From: CAVZZG01 sp963779685
GTDB taxonomy: Bacteria > Actinomycetota > Thermoleophilia > Gaiellales > F1-60-MAGs149
Reading direction: 5' to 3'
NCBI GenBank assembly: GCA_963779685.1
Contig: CAVZZG010000003.1
Coordinates: 496,001 to 560,000, forward strand
Length of the DNA: 64,000 nucleotides
The position numbers and the translations under genes are program-made. Shown here piece by piece: positions 26,973 through 35,774 of the stretch (positions are counted from its first letter, which is position 1; each line of letters starts with the position of its first letter). The notes beneath the pieces were generated by a model. It was not told the origin of the DNA and made no database searches. It was given only the letters and a program-made list of their open reading frames with translations.

Positions 26973-28219
26973 CGCCGACCTTCTCGGCGCAGTTCCTCGG
27001 GTGCAAGATCTCCCGCGCCGACCGCGACGCGATCGCCGAGCGACTCGCCGAGGGCGGCGCCGATGAGGTCGAGGCCGGCGGCGATCTTCACGTCATCAAC
27101 GGATGCTGCGTGACGGCGGAGGCCGTCGCGAAGACCCGGCAGGCCGTGCGGCGGGCGGTCGCCTCCGGTGCGAGCGGGGTCGTCGTCGCCGGCTGCGCCG
27201 CCCGGCTGGCCGGCACCGGGCTGCGTGACATCGACCCGCGCGTGCACGTCGTCTCGCAGCAGGCGGAGGCGACGCCGGCCGCGGTCGCGTCCCTGGCCCG
27301 CGCGCTCGGCTGCCTCGGGACGACACCGGTACCTGCCCGGCGCTCGCGGATGCGGGCATTCCTGAGGGTTCAGGATGGCTGCTCGTTCGCATGCTCGTTC
27401 TGCGTCATCCCGCTCGTCCGTGGCGCATCCCGCTCCCGGCCGGTCGAGTCCATCGTCGCCGAGGCCGTCAGGCGCGCAACGGACGGGTACCGCGAGATCG
27501 TGCTGACGGGCGTCAACATCGGCCTCTACCGCGACCGCGGTGCGGCGGCCGCGCGCCTCGGCGACGTCGTCCGTGCCGTGGCCGCAGTGGACGGCATCGA
27601 GCGGATCCGCATCTCGTCGATCGAGGTGCAGCACCTCGACGACCGGCTGCTCGGGGTGCTCGCCGCCGAGCCGAAGGTGCTGCCGCACCTCCACGTACCG
27701 CTGCAGTCCGGCGACGACGGCGTGCTGCGCGCCATGCGCCGGCGCTACGGCGCGGCCGCCTACCTCGGGCGGATCGCCGCCGCCCGGGCGGCGCTCGGGG
27801 GTCTGAACGTGACCGGCGACGTCATCGTCGGTTTCCCGGGCGAGTCCGAGGAGGCCTTCGGCGCGACGCTCGATGTCGCGGCCCAGGCGGGTCTGACCCG
27901 CGTGCATGTGTTCCCGTACTCGCCGCGGCCGGGGACGCGCACCGCCGGGGACGACCCCGTTCCGGCCGACGTCAAGCGCAGCCGCTCGGAGCGCCTCCGC
28001 GCCGCGGCCGACGCCCGGGCCGCCGCCCACCGCGCCGGCCGCGTCGGAACCGCCGACCGGGTGCTGGTCGAGCAGGTGGACGGGCACGGCGTTGCGACCG
28101 GGTACGCTCGCGACTACACCCCGTGGCGGATCACCGCCAGCGCGGCGACGCCGGGCGCGGTGGTCGCGGCGACGGCCGTCGGCACCGGCTCCGACTGGAT
28201 AGAGGCACGAGAGGCATGA
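26963..28219 (+). CDS. mtaB: tRNA t6A37 methylthiotransferase MtaB
   Basis: Radical SAM methylthiotransferase converting t6A37 to ms2t6A in tRNA. C14, C48 and C78 are the N-terminal cluster ligands (FLGCK, NGCCVT, AGCAAR). C140, C144 and C147 form the radical SAM motif CSFACSFC. Downstream HLHVPLQSGDDGVLRAMRRRY and GDVIVGFPGESEE are diagnostic, and a TRAM-like C-terminus follows. The MtaB (YqeV) branch is favoured over MiaB because of the gene context after rsmE. The start is GTG 26963 or 26969; the latter would form GTGA with the rsmE stop. Confidence 0.9.
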   Translation: MPVTPTFSAQFLGCKISRADRDAIAERLAEGGADEVEAGGDLHVINGCCVTAEAVAKTRQAVRRAVASGASGVVVAGCAARLAGTGLRDIDPRVHVVSQQAEATPAAVASLARALGCLGTTPVPARRSRMRAFLRVQDGCSFACSFCVIPLVRGASRSRPVESIVAEAVRRATDGYREIVLTGVNIGLYRDRGAAAARLGDVVRAVAAVDGIERIRISSIEVQHLDDRLLGVLAAEPKVLPHLHVPLQSGDDGVLRAMRRRYGAAAYLGRIAAARAALGGLNVTGDVIVGFPGESEEAFGATLDVAAQAGLTRVHVFPYSPRPGTRTAGDDPVPADVKRSRSERLRAAADARAAAHRAGRVGTADRVLVEQVDGHGVATGYARDYTPWRITASAATPGAVVAATAVGTGSDWIEAREA

Positions 28220-28665
28220 GCGAACTGATCGACACCGTGCGGGCGGATCGCCTGCAGGCACGTCGCGACCGCGACGAGCACCGCACGCTCGCGCTCGGCA
28301 ACCTGCTGGCGGCGCTCGAGACGGCCGAGAAGAGTTCTCCCGGCGCCCTCTCGACCGAGGACGGGATCGCCGTCCTCCGCAGGGAGCGCAAGCGCCGTGA
28401 GGAGGCCGCCGCCAGCTTCCGCGAGGGCGGACGCGAGGCCGACGCGCTCCGAGAGGAGGCCGAGGGCGCGCTGATCTCCGGCTACCTCCCGGCCGACCTC
28501 GGCCCGGACGAGCTGGCGCAGATCGTCGACGAGGCCATCGCCGAGGCGGGAGCGACCTCCGCGAAGGACCTTGGCGCCGTCATGAAGCTCGTCATGGCCC
28601 GCACCGGCGGCCGCGCCGACGGCAAGGCCGTCTCCGGCCTCGTCCGCGCGCGCCTCGGCGGCTGA
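28216..28665 (+). CDS. GatB/YqeY family protein
   Basis: A 149-residue YqeY-type protein related to the tail domain of the GatB amidotransferase subunit. Signature segments are LRRERKRREEAAASFREGGREADALREEAE, ISGYLPADLGPDELAQIVDEAIAEAGATSAKDLGAVMKLVMARTGGRADGKAVSGLVRARL. Such proteins may touch tRNA, but their role is not settled. ATG 28216 overlaps the mtaB stop. It closes the hemW-yqeY operon; a palindromic doublet follows at 28698. Confidence 0.88.
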   Translation: MSELIDTVRADRLQARRDRDEHRTLALGNLLAALETAEKSSPGALSTEDGIAVLRRERKRREEAAASFREGGREADALREEAEGALISGYLPADLGPDELAQIVDEAIAEAGATSAKDLGAVMKLVMARTGGRADGKAVSGLVRARLGG

Positions 28666-28697
28666 CACCACCACGGCCGCCAGGCGAACGGCGGTTC

Positions 28698-28756
28698 GGG
28701 ACTGTCCCATTCGAATCGCAGCATCTCGACCGCGCGAAGGGCGGGGACAGTCCCCG
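28698..28756. repeat. REP-like doublet GGGACTGTCCC ... GGGGACAGTCCCCG
   Basis: Two palindromic cores in the gap after the yqeY gene, separated by 34 bases. The second (28743-28756) is a perfect 13-bp palindrome. The same core occurs in two 49-bp doublets at 59395-59443 and 59605-59653. It may act as a terminator for the operon, but the dispersed copies suggest a repeat family. Confidence 0.6.
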
Positions 28757-28849
28757 TCCACAAGCCGCCGACCAGCCACAGGCAGCGAGGCGGTCGGAGC
28801 GAGCAACCACTACAACGGTCGAGCGAGCGCCTACCCGCCCAAAGCGGGC

Positions 28850-29512
28850 CTATTCGAAGATGCGGTTCGGCGAGCCTGGGATCTGGCGCCAGGCGTAGCC
28901 GAGGTCGGCGAGGAGCGCCTCGACGGCGGGGGACTCACCCTCCACGATGAGTGCCGGGTGGTCGCGGGCGATCAGCGCCCGCATGCCCGTGAGGGCGGCG
29001 AGCTCGTGCCCCTCCACGTCCACCTTGATGAGGGTGACGGTCGGCGGGAGGCCGAGCGAGTCGAGCGCGACCGTCAGCACGGCCGCGCCACGGCCCGGGG
29101 CGGCCAGCTGCGAGCGGTAGTAGTTGGGCAGGCCGTCGTCGCCGACCGGCACCACCACCGAGGACAGGCCGCCCTCGTCCGACGCGGCGAGGTTGAGCAC
29201 CGTCACGTTGCGCATGGGGAGGAGCGCCGCGTTGGCCGTCAGCAGCTCCGCGTTCTCCAGGACCGGCTCGATCGCGATGACGTGGCCGGTCACGCCGGTG
29301 AGGCCCGACAGGCGCATGGTGTAGTGGCCCACGTTGGCGCCGACGTCGAGCACGACGTCCCCGGGCCTGACCCAGCGGGCGAGCAGGTCGAACTCGGGCT
29401 CGCGGGAGCGGAACGTGCCCCGCCTCACCTGCGCGGCGTAGCGCAGCCGGCGGAGTTCCTGCTGCGGCCGGGCGGGGAGATGGCCCACCGATCGGCGAAG
29501 GATGCGCGTCAA
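28850..29512 (-). CDS. FkbM family methyltransferase
   Basis: SAM-dependent methyltransferase of the FkbM type, usually O-methylating sugars or polyketides. VLDVGANVGHYTMRLS is motif I, AIEPVLENAELL the acidic loop, and VTLIKVDVEGHELAALTGM the diagnostic FkbM motif, followed by ALIVEGES. 220 residues. The only in-frame early start is TTG 29512; GTG 29488 is a possible alternative. It diverges from phoH with about 30 bases between starts. No glycan operon surrounds it, so its substrate is unknown. Confidence 0.8.
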   Translation of the reverse strand: MTRILRRSVGHLPARPQQELRRLRYAAQVRRGTFRSREPEFDLLARWVRPGDVVLDVGANVGHYTMRLSGLTGVTGHVIAIEPVLENAELLTANAALLPMRNVTVLNLAASDEGGLSSVVVPVGDDGLPNYYRSQLAAPGRGAAVLTVALDSLGLPPTVTLIKVDVEGHELAALTGMRALIARDHPALIVEGESPAVEALLADLGYAWRQIPGSPNRIFE

Positions 29513-29542
29513 GGTGACGTGACGTTACCGCACTACACTCCG

Positions 29543-30487
<945 letters not shown>

Positions 30488-30491
<4 letters not shown>

Positions 30492-30937
30492 CCTGCTCGG
30501 TCGAGGTCACGAACCACACGGCCGAGGACGTCGACCTCGAGGCGCTGGCGCAGGTGGTCGCGACGGTCGTCGAGGACGGCGGGCCCGGCGACGCGGAGGC
30601 GGGCGTGCTGCTGGTCGGTGCGGCCGAGATGCAGGAGCTGAACCGGATCCACCGTGACATCGATGAGGTCACCGACGTCCTGGCGTTTCCGATCGATGCC
30701 GACGAGGTGCTGCCGGAGGCGATGCAGCGGTTGCTCGGCGACGTCGTGGTCTGTCTCGACCGCGCGGCCGAGCAGGCGTCGGAGGCCGGCCACGCCCCGG
30801 GGCGCGAGCTCGCGATCCTCACCGTGCACGGCACGCTCCACCTGCTCGGACACGACCACGAGGCGGACGCGGGGGAGATGCTGGCGCTCCAGGACCGGCT
30901 CTGCGCCGAGATCGCGGACGTCGGATGGCGCCGCTGA
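30488..30937 (+). CDS. ybeY: Endoribonuclease YbeY
   Basis: Zinc endoribonuclease acting in 16S rRNA 3'-end maturation and ribosome quality control. The metal motif is HGTLHLLGHDHE with His114, His118 and His124 in the H-x3-H-x5-H arrangement. VTDVLAFPID is the other conserved block. 149 residues. ATG 30488 overlaps the phoH stop; its 3' end overlaps the dgkA start by 13 bases, a common phoH-ybeY-dgkA-cdd-era chain. Confidence 0.92.
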
Positions 30938-31692
30938 CCGCGCCGCCGCCCTCGCCGCGACCGTCGCGCGAGCGCCGGCCGCCGCCGGCGGGATCCCTGG
31001 CGGAGTCGCTCAACTACGCCGTCGAGGGCGTGATCTACGTCCTGCGGACCCAGCGCAACATGCGGATCGAGCTCGGCCTGTCGTTCCTCGCGCTGGTGGG
31101 CGGCCTCGTGTTCGGCGTCACCCGTGGCGAGCTGCTCGCGATCCTCCTGGTGGGCGCGCTGGTGATCGTCGCGGAGATGATCAACACGGCCTTCGAGGCC
31201 ACCATCGACATCGCGACCTCGAGCTTCGATCCCCGCGCGAAGGTCGCCAAGGACGTCGCTGCCGGGGCCGTTCTGGTGTGCGCCGTGGTCGCGCTGGGCG
31301 TCGCCTACCTGGTATTCGCCGACCGGCTGGCCCATCCGACGTCGGTGGCGATCGCCCGGGTGCGGACGTCGCCGGTGCACCTCACCGTCATCGCCACGGC
31401 CCTCGTCCTCATCGCCGTGATCGCCGGCAAGGCCCTGATCGGGCGCGGCACGCCGGCCCGTGGCGGGCTGCCCAGCGGGCACGCCGCGATCGCGTTCTCG
31501 AGCTTCACGGCGGTCACGTTCATCAGCGCCGACATGCGCCACAACGTGCTCGTGACGGTGCTGGCCTTCGTTATGGCCTCGCTGGCGGCTCACTCCCGGG
31601 TCGAGTCGGGGATCCACACCTTTCCCGAGGTGCTCGCGGGCGCCGTCCTCGGCTGCGTGGTGACCGTGATCGTGTTCCAGCTCTGGTACTGA
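30925..31692 (+). CDS. Fusion of undecaprenol/diacylglycerol kinase and PAP2 phosphatase
   Basis: An integral membrane protein of 255 residues. The N-terminal half is a DgkA-type lipid kinase with the signature E84-x2-NTAFEATID after two membrane helices. The C-terminal half is a PAP2 phosphatase: KALIGRGTPARGGLPSGHAAIAFS and SRVESGIHTFPEVLAGAVLG give the KxxxxxxR, PSGH and SRxxxxxH motifs. The last Asp is replaced by Glu, as in some family members. Kinase and phosphatase of undecaprenol (phosphate) fused in one chain would let it set the carrier-lipid pool. ATG 30925 lies inside ybeY. Confidence 0.85.
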   Translation: MAPLTAPPPSPRPSRERRPPPAGSLAESLNYAVEGVIYVLRTQRNMRIELGLSFLALVGGLVFGVTRGELLAILLVGALVIVAEMINTAFEATIDIATSSFDPRAKVAKDVAAGAVLVCAVVALGVAYLVFADRLAHPTSVAIARVRTSPVHLTVIATALVLIAVIAGKALIGRGTPARGGLPSGHAAIAFSSFTAVTFISADMRHNVLVTVLAFVMASLAAHSRVESGIHTFPEVLAGAVLGCVVTVIVFQLWY

Positions 31693-31755
31693 CTGCGCGG
31701 TCACCGCGATGAACCGCGCGTCCCGCGCGCGCCCGGCCCGTGCCAGGATCGTCGT

Positions 31756-32211
31756 GTGGCGCCGGCGGAGCGGTACCTTGTCGACCGCCGGCTCGTGACG
31801 GCCGGCGCGACGGTCGCGGCGATCGATCGCCAGGGGCGATGCATGGTTGCGCTGCGGGACGGAGCCTCCGTCGCCCTGCCCGCGGAGGAGCCGGACGGGC
31901 CGATCGCGGTCATCGCCGTCGTGTCGCGCCGTCGCGTCGCCGGCCGTCCGGTCGCGCTGCTGGCTGCCGCGACGCTGGCCTTCGCGATCGTCGCCGTCCG
32001 CACGCAGGGTCCGCCGCCGGCCGCCAACGCCACGCCACCCGCGGTCACCGGATCCGTCGTCGTACCCGGGCCGGTCGCCCCACCGGTGCGCCACCGCCCG
32101 GCGCGCCGCCGCCACCGCCAGCCCTCGCCTGCGCGCCCGCGCCGGCCCTCGTCGCCCGCACCCGCCGCCCCGTCGCACGCGCCGGACGGTGTCGCCGAAC
32201 CGGCGCTGTGA
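31756..32211 (+). CDS. Hypothetical single-pass membrane protein with Pro/Arg-rich tail
   Basis: 151 residues from GTG 31756. A short N-terminal globular part (ERYLVDRRLVTAGATVAAIDRQGRCMVALRDG) is followed by one membrane helix (PVALLAAATLAFAIVAVRT) and a disordered tail rich in Pro, Ala and Arg (RHRPARRRHRQPSPARPRRP). No family recognised. It is inserted between dgkA/PAP2 and cdd in an otherwise standard order. Its end lies 19 bases before cdd, so cotranscription is likely. Confidence 0.6.
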   Translation: MAPAERYLVDRRLVTAGATVAAIDRQGRCMVALRDGASVALPAEEPDGPIAVIAVVSRRRVAGRPVALLAAATLAFAIVAVRTQGPPPAANATPPAVTGSVVVPGPVAPPVRHRPARRRHRQPSPARPRRPSSPAPAAPSHAPDGVAEPAL

Positions 32212-32230
32212 AGCGGCTAGACTCGGCGGG

Positions 32231-32623
32231 GTGCGACCGGCCACGCCCGACGAACGACTTCTGCACGGCCGCGCCGAGGAGGCGCGGGGCACCGCCTATG
32301 CGCCCTACTCGAACTTCACGGTCGGCGCCGCGCTGGTGATGGACGACGGCGCGGTGGTGACCGCAGGCAACGTCGAGAACGGGTCCTACGGGTTGACCAT
32401 CTGCGCCGAGCGGGCCGCGGTCGCCGCGGCCCTTGCGCAGGGGCACCGCCGGATCGTCGCGGTGGCGGTGGCCGGCCCCGGCTCCAGCGTGCCGCCGTGC
32501 GGCGCCTGCCGCCAGGTGCTCGCCGAGTTCGGGGAACCTGACACCCCGGTCACCTTCCCGTACGAACAGGAGCTGCAGACGGCGACCCTGGCCGAGCTGC
32601 TACCGGCTCGGTTCGCACTGTGA
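32231..32623 (+). CDS. cdd: Cytidine deaminase
   Basis: Deaminates cytidine and deoxycytidine to uridine forms in pyrimidine salvage. Zinc and catalytic residues are visible: C58 and E60 in TICAERAAV, and C90/C93 in PPCGACRQVLAEF. YAPYSNFTVGAAL and NVENGSYGLTIC are conserved. 130 residues, the tetrameric type. GTG 32231 follows GGCGGG. Its stop overlaps the era start as GTGA. Confidence 0.93.
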   Translation: MRPATPDERLLHGRAEEARGTAYAPYSNFTVGAALVMDDGAVVTAGNVENGSYGLTICAERAAVAAALAQGHRRIVAVAVAGPGSSVPPCGACRQVLAEFGEPDTPVTFPYEQELQTATLAELLPARFAL

Positions 32624-33510
32624 GCGGCGCCTTCAGGTGCGGTCTCGTCGGGCTGGCGGGACGGCCGAACGTGGGCAAGTCGACCCTCGTCAACGCCCTC
32701 TGCGGCGCCCACGTGTCGATCGTCTCCGACAAGCCGCAGACCACGCGCCGCCGTATCGCCGGCATCGCCAACGGCGAGGGCTGGCAGCTGGTGCTGCTCG
32801 ATCTCCCCGGCTTCCAGCGGCCCCGCGACGGCCTCACGGAGCGCATGCAGCGATCGGTCGACGAGACGCTCGCCGACGTCGACGTGGCGCTGTTCGTGCT
32901 CGACGCGGAGGGTCCGGTCGGCGCGGGCGACCGGTTCATAGCGGAGCGGGTGTTCGCGGCCGGGCCGCCGGTGGTGATCGCGTTGAACAAGGTCGATCGC
33001 CTGACGCCGTACGCGATCGGCAGGGCCATCGAGGGCGCAGCCGAGCTGGGCGCCTTCCACGCGCTGCATCCGGTATCGGCTCGCACGGGCGACGGCGTGG
33101 CGGCGTTGCGCGACGAGCTCATCGGGCTCGCGGTCGAGGGGCCCGCCCTGTACCCCGTCGACGCGCCGTCCGGCGACCCCGTCCGCCTGCGCATCGCCGA
33201 GCTGGTTCGCGAGCAGGCGCTCGGGCGGCTGCGCGAAGAGGTGCCGCACGCGGTCGCGGTCGTGGTCGACGAGCTCGAGCCGGGGACGAGGCACCGGGCG
33301 GCTGACGTCAGCTGCCGGATCCTGGTCGACACCGAGTCCCAGCGGGGCATCCTGGTGGGCAAGGGCGGCGGAATGGTGCGGGACATCGGCACCGCCGCGC
33401 GGCCGATGATCGAGACGGTGCTCGGGACGCAGGCGATGCTCCGTATCCGCGTCGACGTCCGCAAGGGCTGGCGGGACGACGACCGCGTCCTCGACCAGCT
33501 CGGCCCATAG
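32620..33510 (+). CDS. era: GTPase Era
   Basis: GTPase that binds 16S rRNA in 30S subunit maturation. G1 is GRPNVGKST (residues 14-22), G2 lies in KPQTTRRRIAGI, G3 is DLPGF (the usual DTPG has changed Thr to Leu), and G4 is NKVD. The C-terminal KH domain contains ILVDTESQRGILVGKGGGMVRDIG, the canonical GxxG RNA-binding loop. 296 residues. The TAG stop lies at the outer edge of palindrome B1, so the element probably serves as its terminator. Confidence 0.94.
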   Translation: MSGAFRCGLVGLAGRPNVGKSTLVNALCGAHVSIVSDKPQTTRRRIAGIANGEGWQLVLLDLPGFQRPRDGLTERMQRSVDETLADVDVALFVLDAEGPVGAGDRFIAERVFAAGPPVVIALNKVDRLTPYAIGRAIEGAAELGAFHALHPVSARTGDGVAALRDELIGLAVEGPALYPVDAPSGDPVRLRIAELVREQALGRLREEVPHAVAVVVDELEPGTRHRAADVSCRILVDTESQRGILVGKGGGMVRDIGTAARPMIETVLGTQAMLRIRVDVRKGWRDDDRVLDQLGP

Positions 33511-33772
33511 CCAGTTCCCCCGCTCTGATCGAGCCGAACCACGGGGGGGATTGCCGGGGGAACTGGCGAGGGCTTCCCATCCGGGGTTTCGGCTGGGTGC
33601 GTGCTACCGGACGCAGCTGGCGAGGGTGTCTAGGTCGTAGGTGAGGATCGCGCAGTTGCTGCCGCCATCGACGCAGACGATCCGGCGTGCCAGCCGTAGC
33701 GGTCTTCAATCTAAGCCACTTCCCCGGCCCCGAGCGAGCCGAATTACGGGGGGCTCGGCGGGGGAAGTGGCT
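33510..33772 (-). repeat. Composite palindromic element B
   Basis: Fills the gap between convergent era and the DUF4015 gene. Palindrome B1 has perfect 13-bp arms GCCAGTTCCCCCG (33510-33522) and CGGGGGAACTGGC (33555-33567). B2 has arms 33714-33726 and 33759-33772, differing by one extra G. Read on the minus strand it matches element A in order: palindrome, TTAGATTG, variable insert, a conserved 30-base core readable as AILTYDLDTLASCVR-stop, then the second palindrome. Loops also share CCCCCCGTGGTTCGGCTCGATC. The outer TAG of each arm is the stop codon of the adjoining gene. Confidence 0.7.
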
Positions 33773-35036
33773 ACGTGCTTGGAGTCGCCGGCGGGAACGT
33801 GAGCAGCGAGCCGTCGTACTGGGAGGCCGCGTTCCAGAGCATGAAGCCCGACGGCGTCATCTCGCGCGTGCGGGAGACCTGTCCATCGACGCGGCTGCGG
33901 CCGTAGGTGATGCCGGCCCAGTTGTAGGCCTGGAGCCACGGGCGGAGCTTCACGGTGCCGCCGGTCAGTACGCGCTGCCAGTCGGCCAGGGTGGCCGAGA
34001 TGGTGTCGGCCGCACTCGAGCACGGGTTGGCGATGTTGTACGACCCCGGCCGGTACGCGCAGGGGTAGGCCATCGGCGAGATGGCGTCGAGGACGTTGCG
34101 CAGCAGCCGGGGGTCCTGGCCGATGTGCAGGTCGGTGGTCGCCGCCAGGCCGAACAGATCGGCCGAGACGCGGAGGTTGTCGCGGTGCAGCGTGTCGACG
34201 GCCGAACGCAGGAACCGCTCGATCGTGCGCGACATCGGCTCGTCGCGCCGGTGAGGCCAGACCGCGTTCTGCACGTGGCCGTCGGTCGGGAACCGGACGT
34301 AGTCGAACTGGATCTCGTCGAATCCCTGCCGGCCGGCCGCCCGGGCGATGTCGACGGCGTACTTCCAGTTGCGCTCGTCGTACTCGTTCAACCAGGCGAG
34401 GCCGATGTCGTTGTGCCACACCCCGCCGTCGGTGGTGCGGATGGCGCGGTCCTTCCGGGCGCCGCCGAGGATCGGGTCCTCGAACACCACGACCCGGCCG
34501 ATCACGTACAGGCCTGCGTTGTGGAGGCGTTTGGTGAGGAAGTACGGGTCGTAGTAATCGCCCGCCGCGCCGGTCTCGCGCGCCAGCTTGGGCACCCCTT
34601 CCGTGAACGCGACGTGGCCGTCCTCGTTCTTGACGTCGACCACGACGGCGGTCAGGCCGGTGGTCGGGTTCGCGGCCCGGATCACCTGATCGAGCACGCC
34701 CGGCTGCTGCGCGAAGTACATGTTGAGGTGCGTTGCGCGAACCTCGGCCGGCTCGGGGAACCGCGCCGGCCCGACCGGTGCGGTGGTCGCCGCCGCCGCA
34801 GTCGTCTTCGGCGCCGTGGCCCGCTTGGCGGCGTGCCCGCGGGGCCACGCTCCCGCCACGGCCAGGGCCGCGACGGGCACGAGCAGCAACGAGACCGCGA
34901 TGGCCCGGCGCCGGCGGTAGATGCGATGCATCTGCTGGCGCTCCACCTGGCGCGCGCGGATCTTCGCGATCTCGGCTTCGCGATCTCGTGCTCGGAAATT
35001 CTCGTAGTCCACAGGCTGTCCGGGGCCGCACAGCAT
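33771..35036 (-). CDS. Putative glycoside hydrolase, DUF4015 family, membrane anchored
   Basis: 421 residues from ATG 35036, which has AGGGGAAG just upstream; GTG 35012 is an alternative. After a charged cytosolic N-terminus comes a membrane helix (AIAVSLLLVPVAALAVAGAW) and a Thr/Ala-rich linker. The domain then reads LTAVVVDVKNEDGHVAF, AGLYVIGRVVVFEDP, GFDEIQFDYVRFPTDG and LDAISPMAYPCAYRPG, the hallmarks of the DUF4015 TIM-barrel family, which is predicted to hydrolyse glycans. The catalytic Asp/Glu pair is probably in DEIQFDYVRFP. Located outside the membrane. The substrate is unknown; cell wall or exopolysaccharide is an inference. Confidence 0.8.
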   Translation of the reverse strand: MLCGPGQPVDYENFRARDREAEIAKIRARQVERQQMHRIYRRRRAIAVSLLLVPVAALAVAGAWPRGHAAKRATAPKTTAAAATTAPVGPARFPEPAEVRATHLNMYFAQQPGVLDQVIRAANPTTGLTAVVVDVKNEDGHVAFTEGVPKLARETGAAGDYYDPYFLTKRLHNAGLYVIGRVVVFEDPILGGARKDRAIRTTDGGVWHNDIGLAWLNEYDERNWKYAVDIARAAGRQGFDEIQFDYVRFPTDGHVQNAVWPHRRDEPMSRTIERFLRSAVDTLHRDNLRVSADLFGLAATTDLHIGQDPRLLRNVLDAISPMAYPCAYRPGSYNIANPCSSAADTISATLADWQRVLTGGTVKLRPWLQAYNWAGITYGRSRVDGQVSRTREMTPSGFMLWNAASQYDGSLLTFPPATPST

Positions 35037-35081
35037 ACTTCCCCTGCACGATCGTGTGAACCCCCGGTAGCATGCCGGGCC

Positions 35082-35774
35082 GTGGCGCTCCGTCCCCACG
35101 AGCTGGCGAAGGCCCTCGAGGCCGTGCTCCTGCGTCCCACGCTGACGTTCTCGGACGTCGACGAGCTGTGCGCGGCGGCGCGTGACCGCCACCTCGCAGC
35201 CGCGTGCGTCCTGCCCTGCCACGTGGCGCGGGCCGCGCCCGTGCTGCGCGGTTCGGACGTGAAGCTCGTGGCGATGATCGGCTACCCGTTCGGGGCCGAC
35301 GTCCCGTCGGTGAAGGTGGCAGCCGCCAACGCCGCACTGGCGGATGGTGCGGACGAGCTGGAGGTCGTCATCGCGCTCAGCACGTTTCTCTCGGGCGACG
35401 TCAACGCGGTCCGCGACGACCTGGCCGGGGTGGTGAGGGCCGCGCGGCTGTTCACCATGACCAACGGGCGCCGCGTGCCCCACGTGCGGGCCGTGATCGA
35501 GACGGCCTACCTCGACGACCGCCGGATCCGGCTTGCCGCCCGGGTGGCCCGAGCCGCAGAGGTGGACGCGGTCGTCACCTCGACGGGCCTCGGCCCGCGG
35601 ACGGTGTCGGTGCTCGACGTGGAGCTGCTGCGTGAGGAGCTGGGCGGCGGGGTCGTGATCAAGGCCGCGGGCGGCGTCCGCACCCGGCGGGAGGCCGAGG
35701 AGCTGATCGCCGCGGGCGCGCACCGGGTCGGTTCGTCGTCGATCGACGAGATCGTCGCCGGAGCGGCTGCATGA
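35082..35774 (+). CDS. deoC: Deoxyribose-phosphate aldolase
   Basis: Class I aldolase splitting 2-deoxyribose-5-phosphate into acetaldehyde and glyceraldehyde-3-phosphate. From GTG 35082 the protein has LRPTLTFSDVDELCAAA, MIGYPFGADVPSVKVAAANAAL, ELEVVIALSTFLSGD and VIKAAGGVRTRREAEELIAAGAHRVGSSS. The Schiff-base Lys is in VVIKAAGG. The first catalytic Asp/Lys region (usually VIETAYL near DxxKTSTG) is present as VIETAYLDD, but the second reads VVTSTGLGPR, so the normally conserved KTSTG Lys is missing. It should be checked whether this is a deoC relative. Stop overlaps the next start as ATGA. Confidence 0.75.
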   Translation: MALRPHELAKALEAVLLRPTLTFSDVDELCAAARDRHLAAACVLPCHVARAAPVLRGSDVKLVAMIGYPFGADVPSVKVAAANAALADGADELEVVIALSTFLSGDVNAVRDDLAGVVRAARLFTMTNGRRVPHVRAVIETAYLDDRRIRLAARVARAAEVDAVVTSTGLGPRTVSVLDVELLREELGGGVVIKAAGGVRTRREAEELIAAGAHRVGSSSIDEIVAGAAA

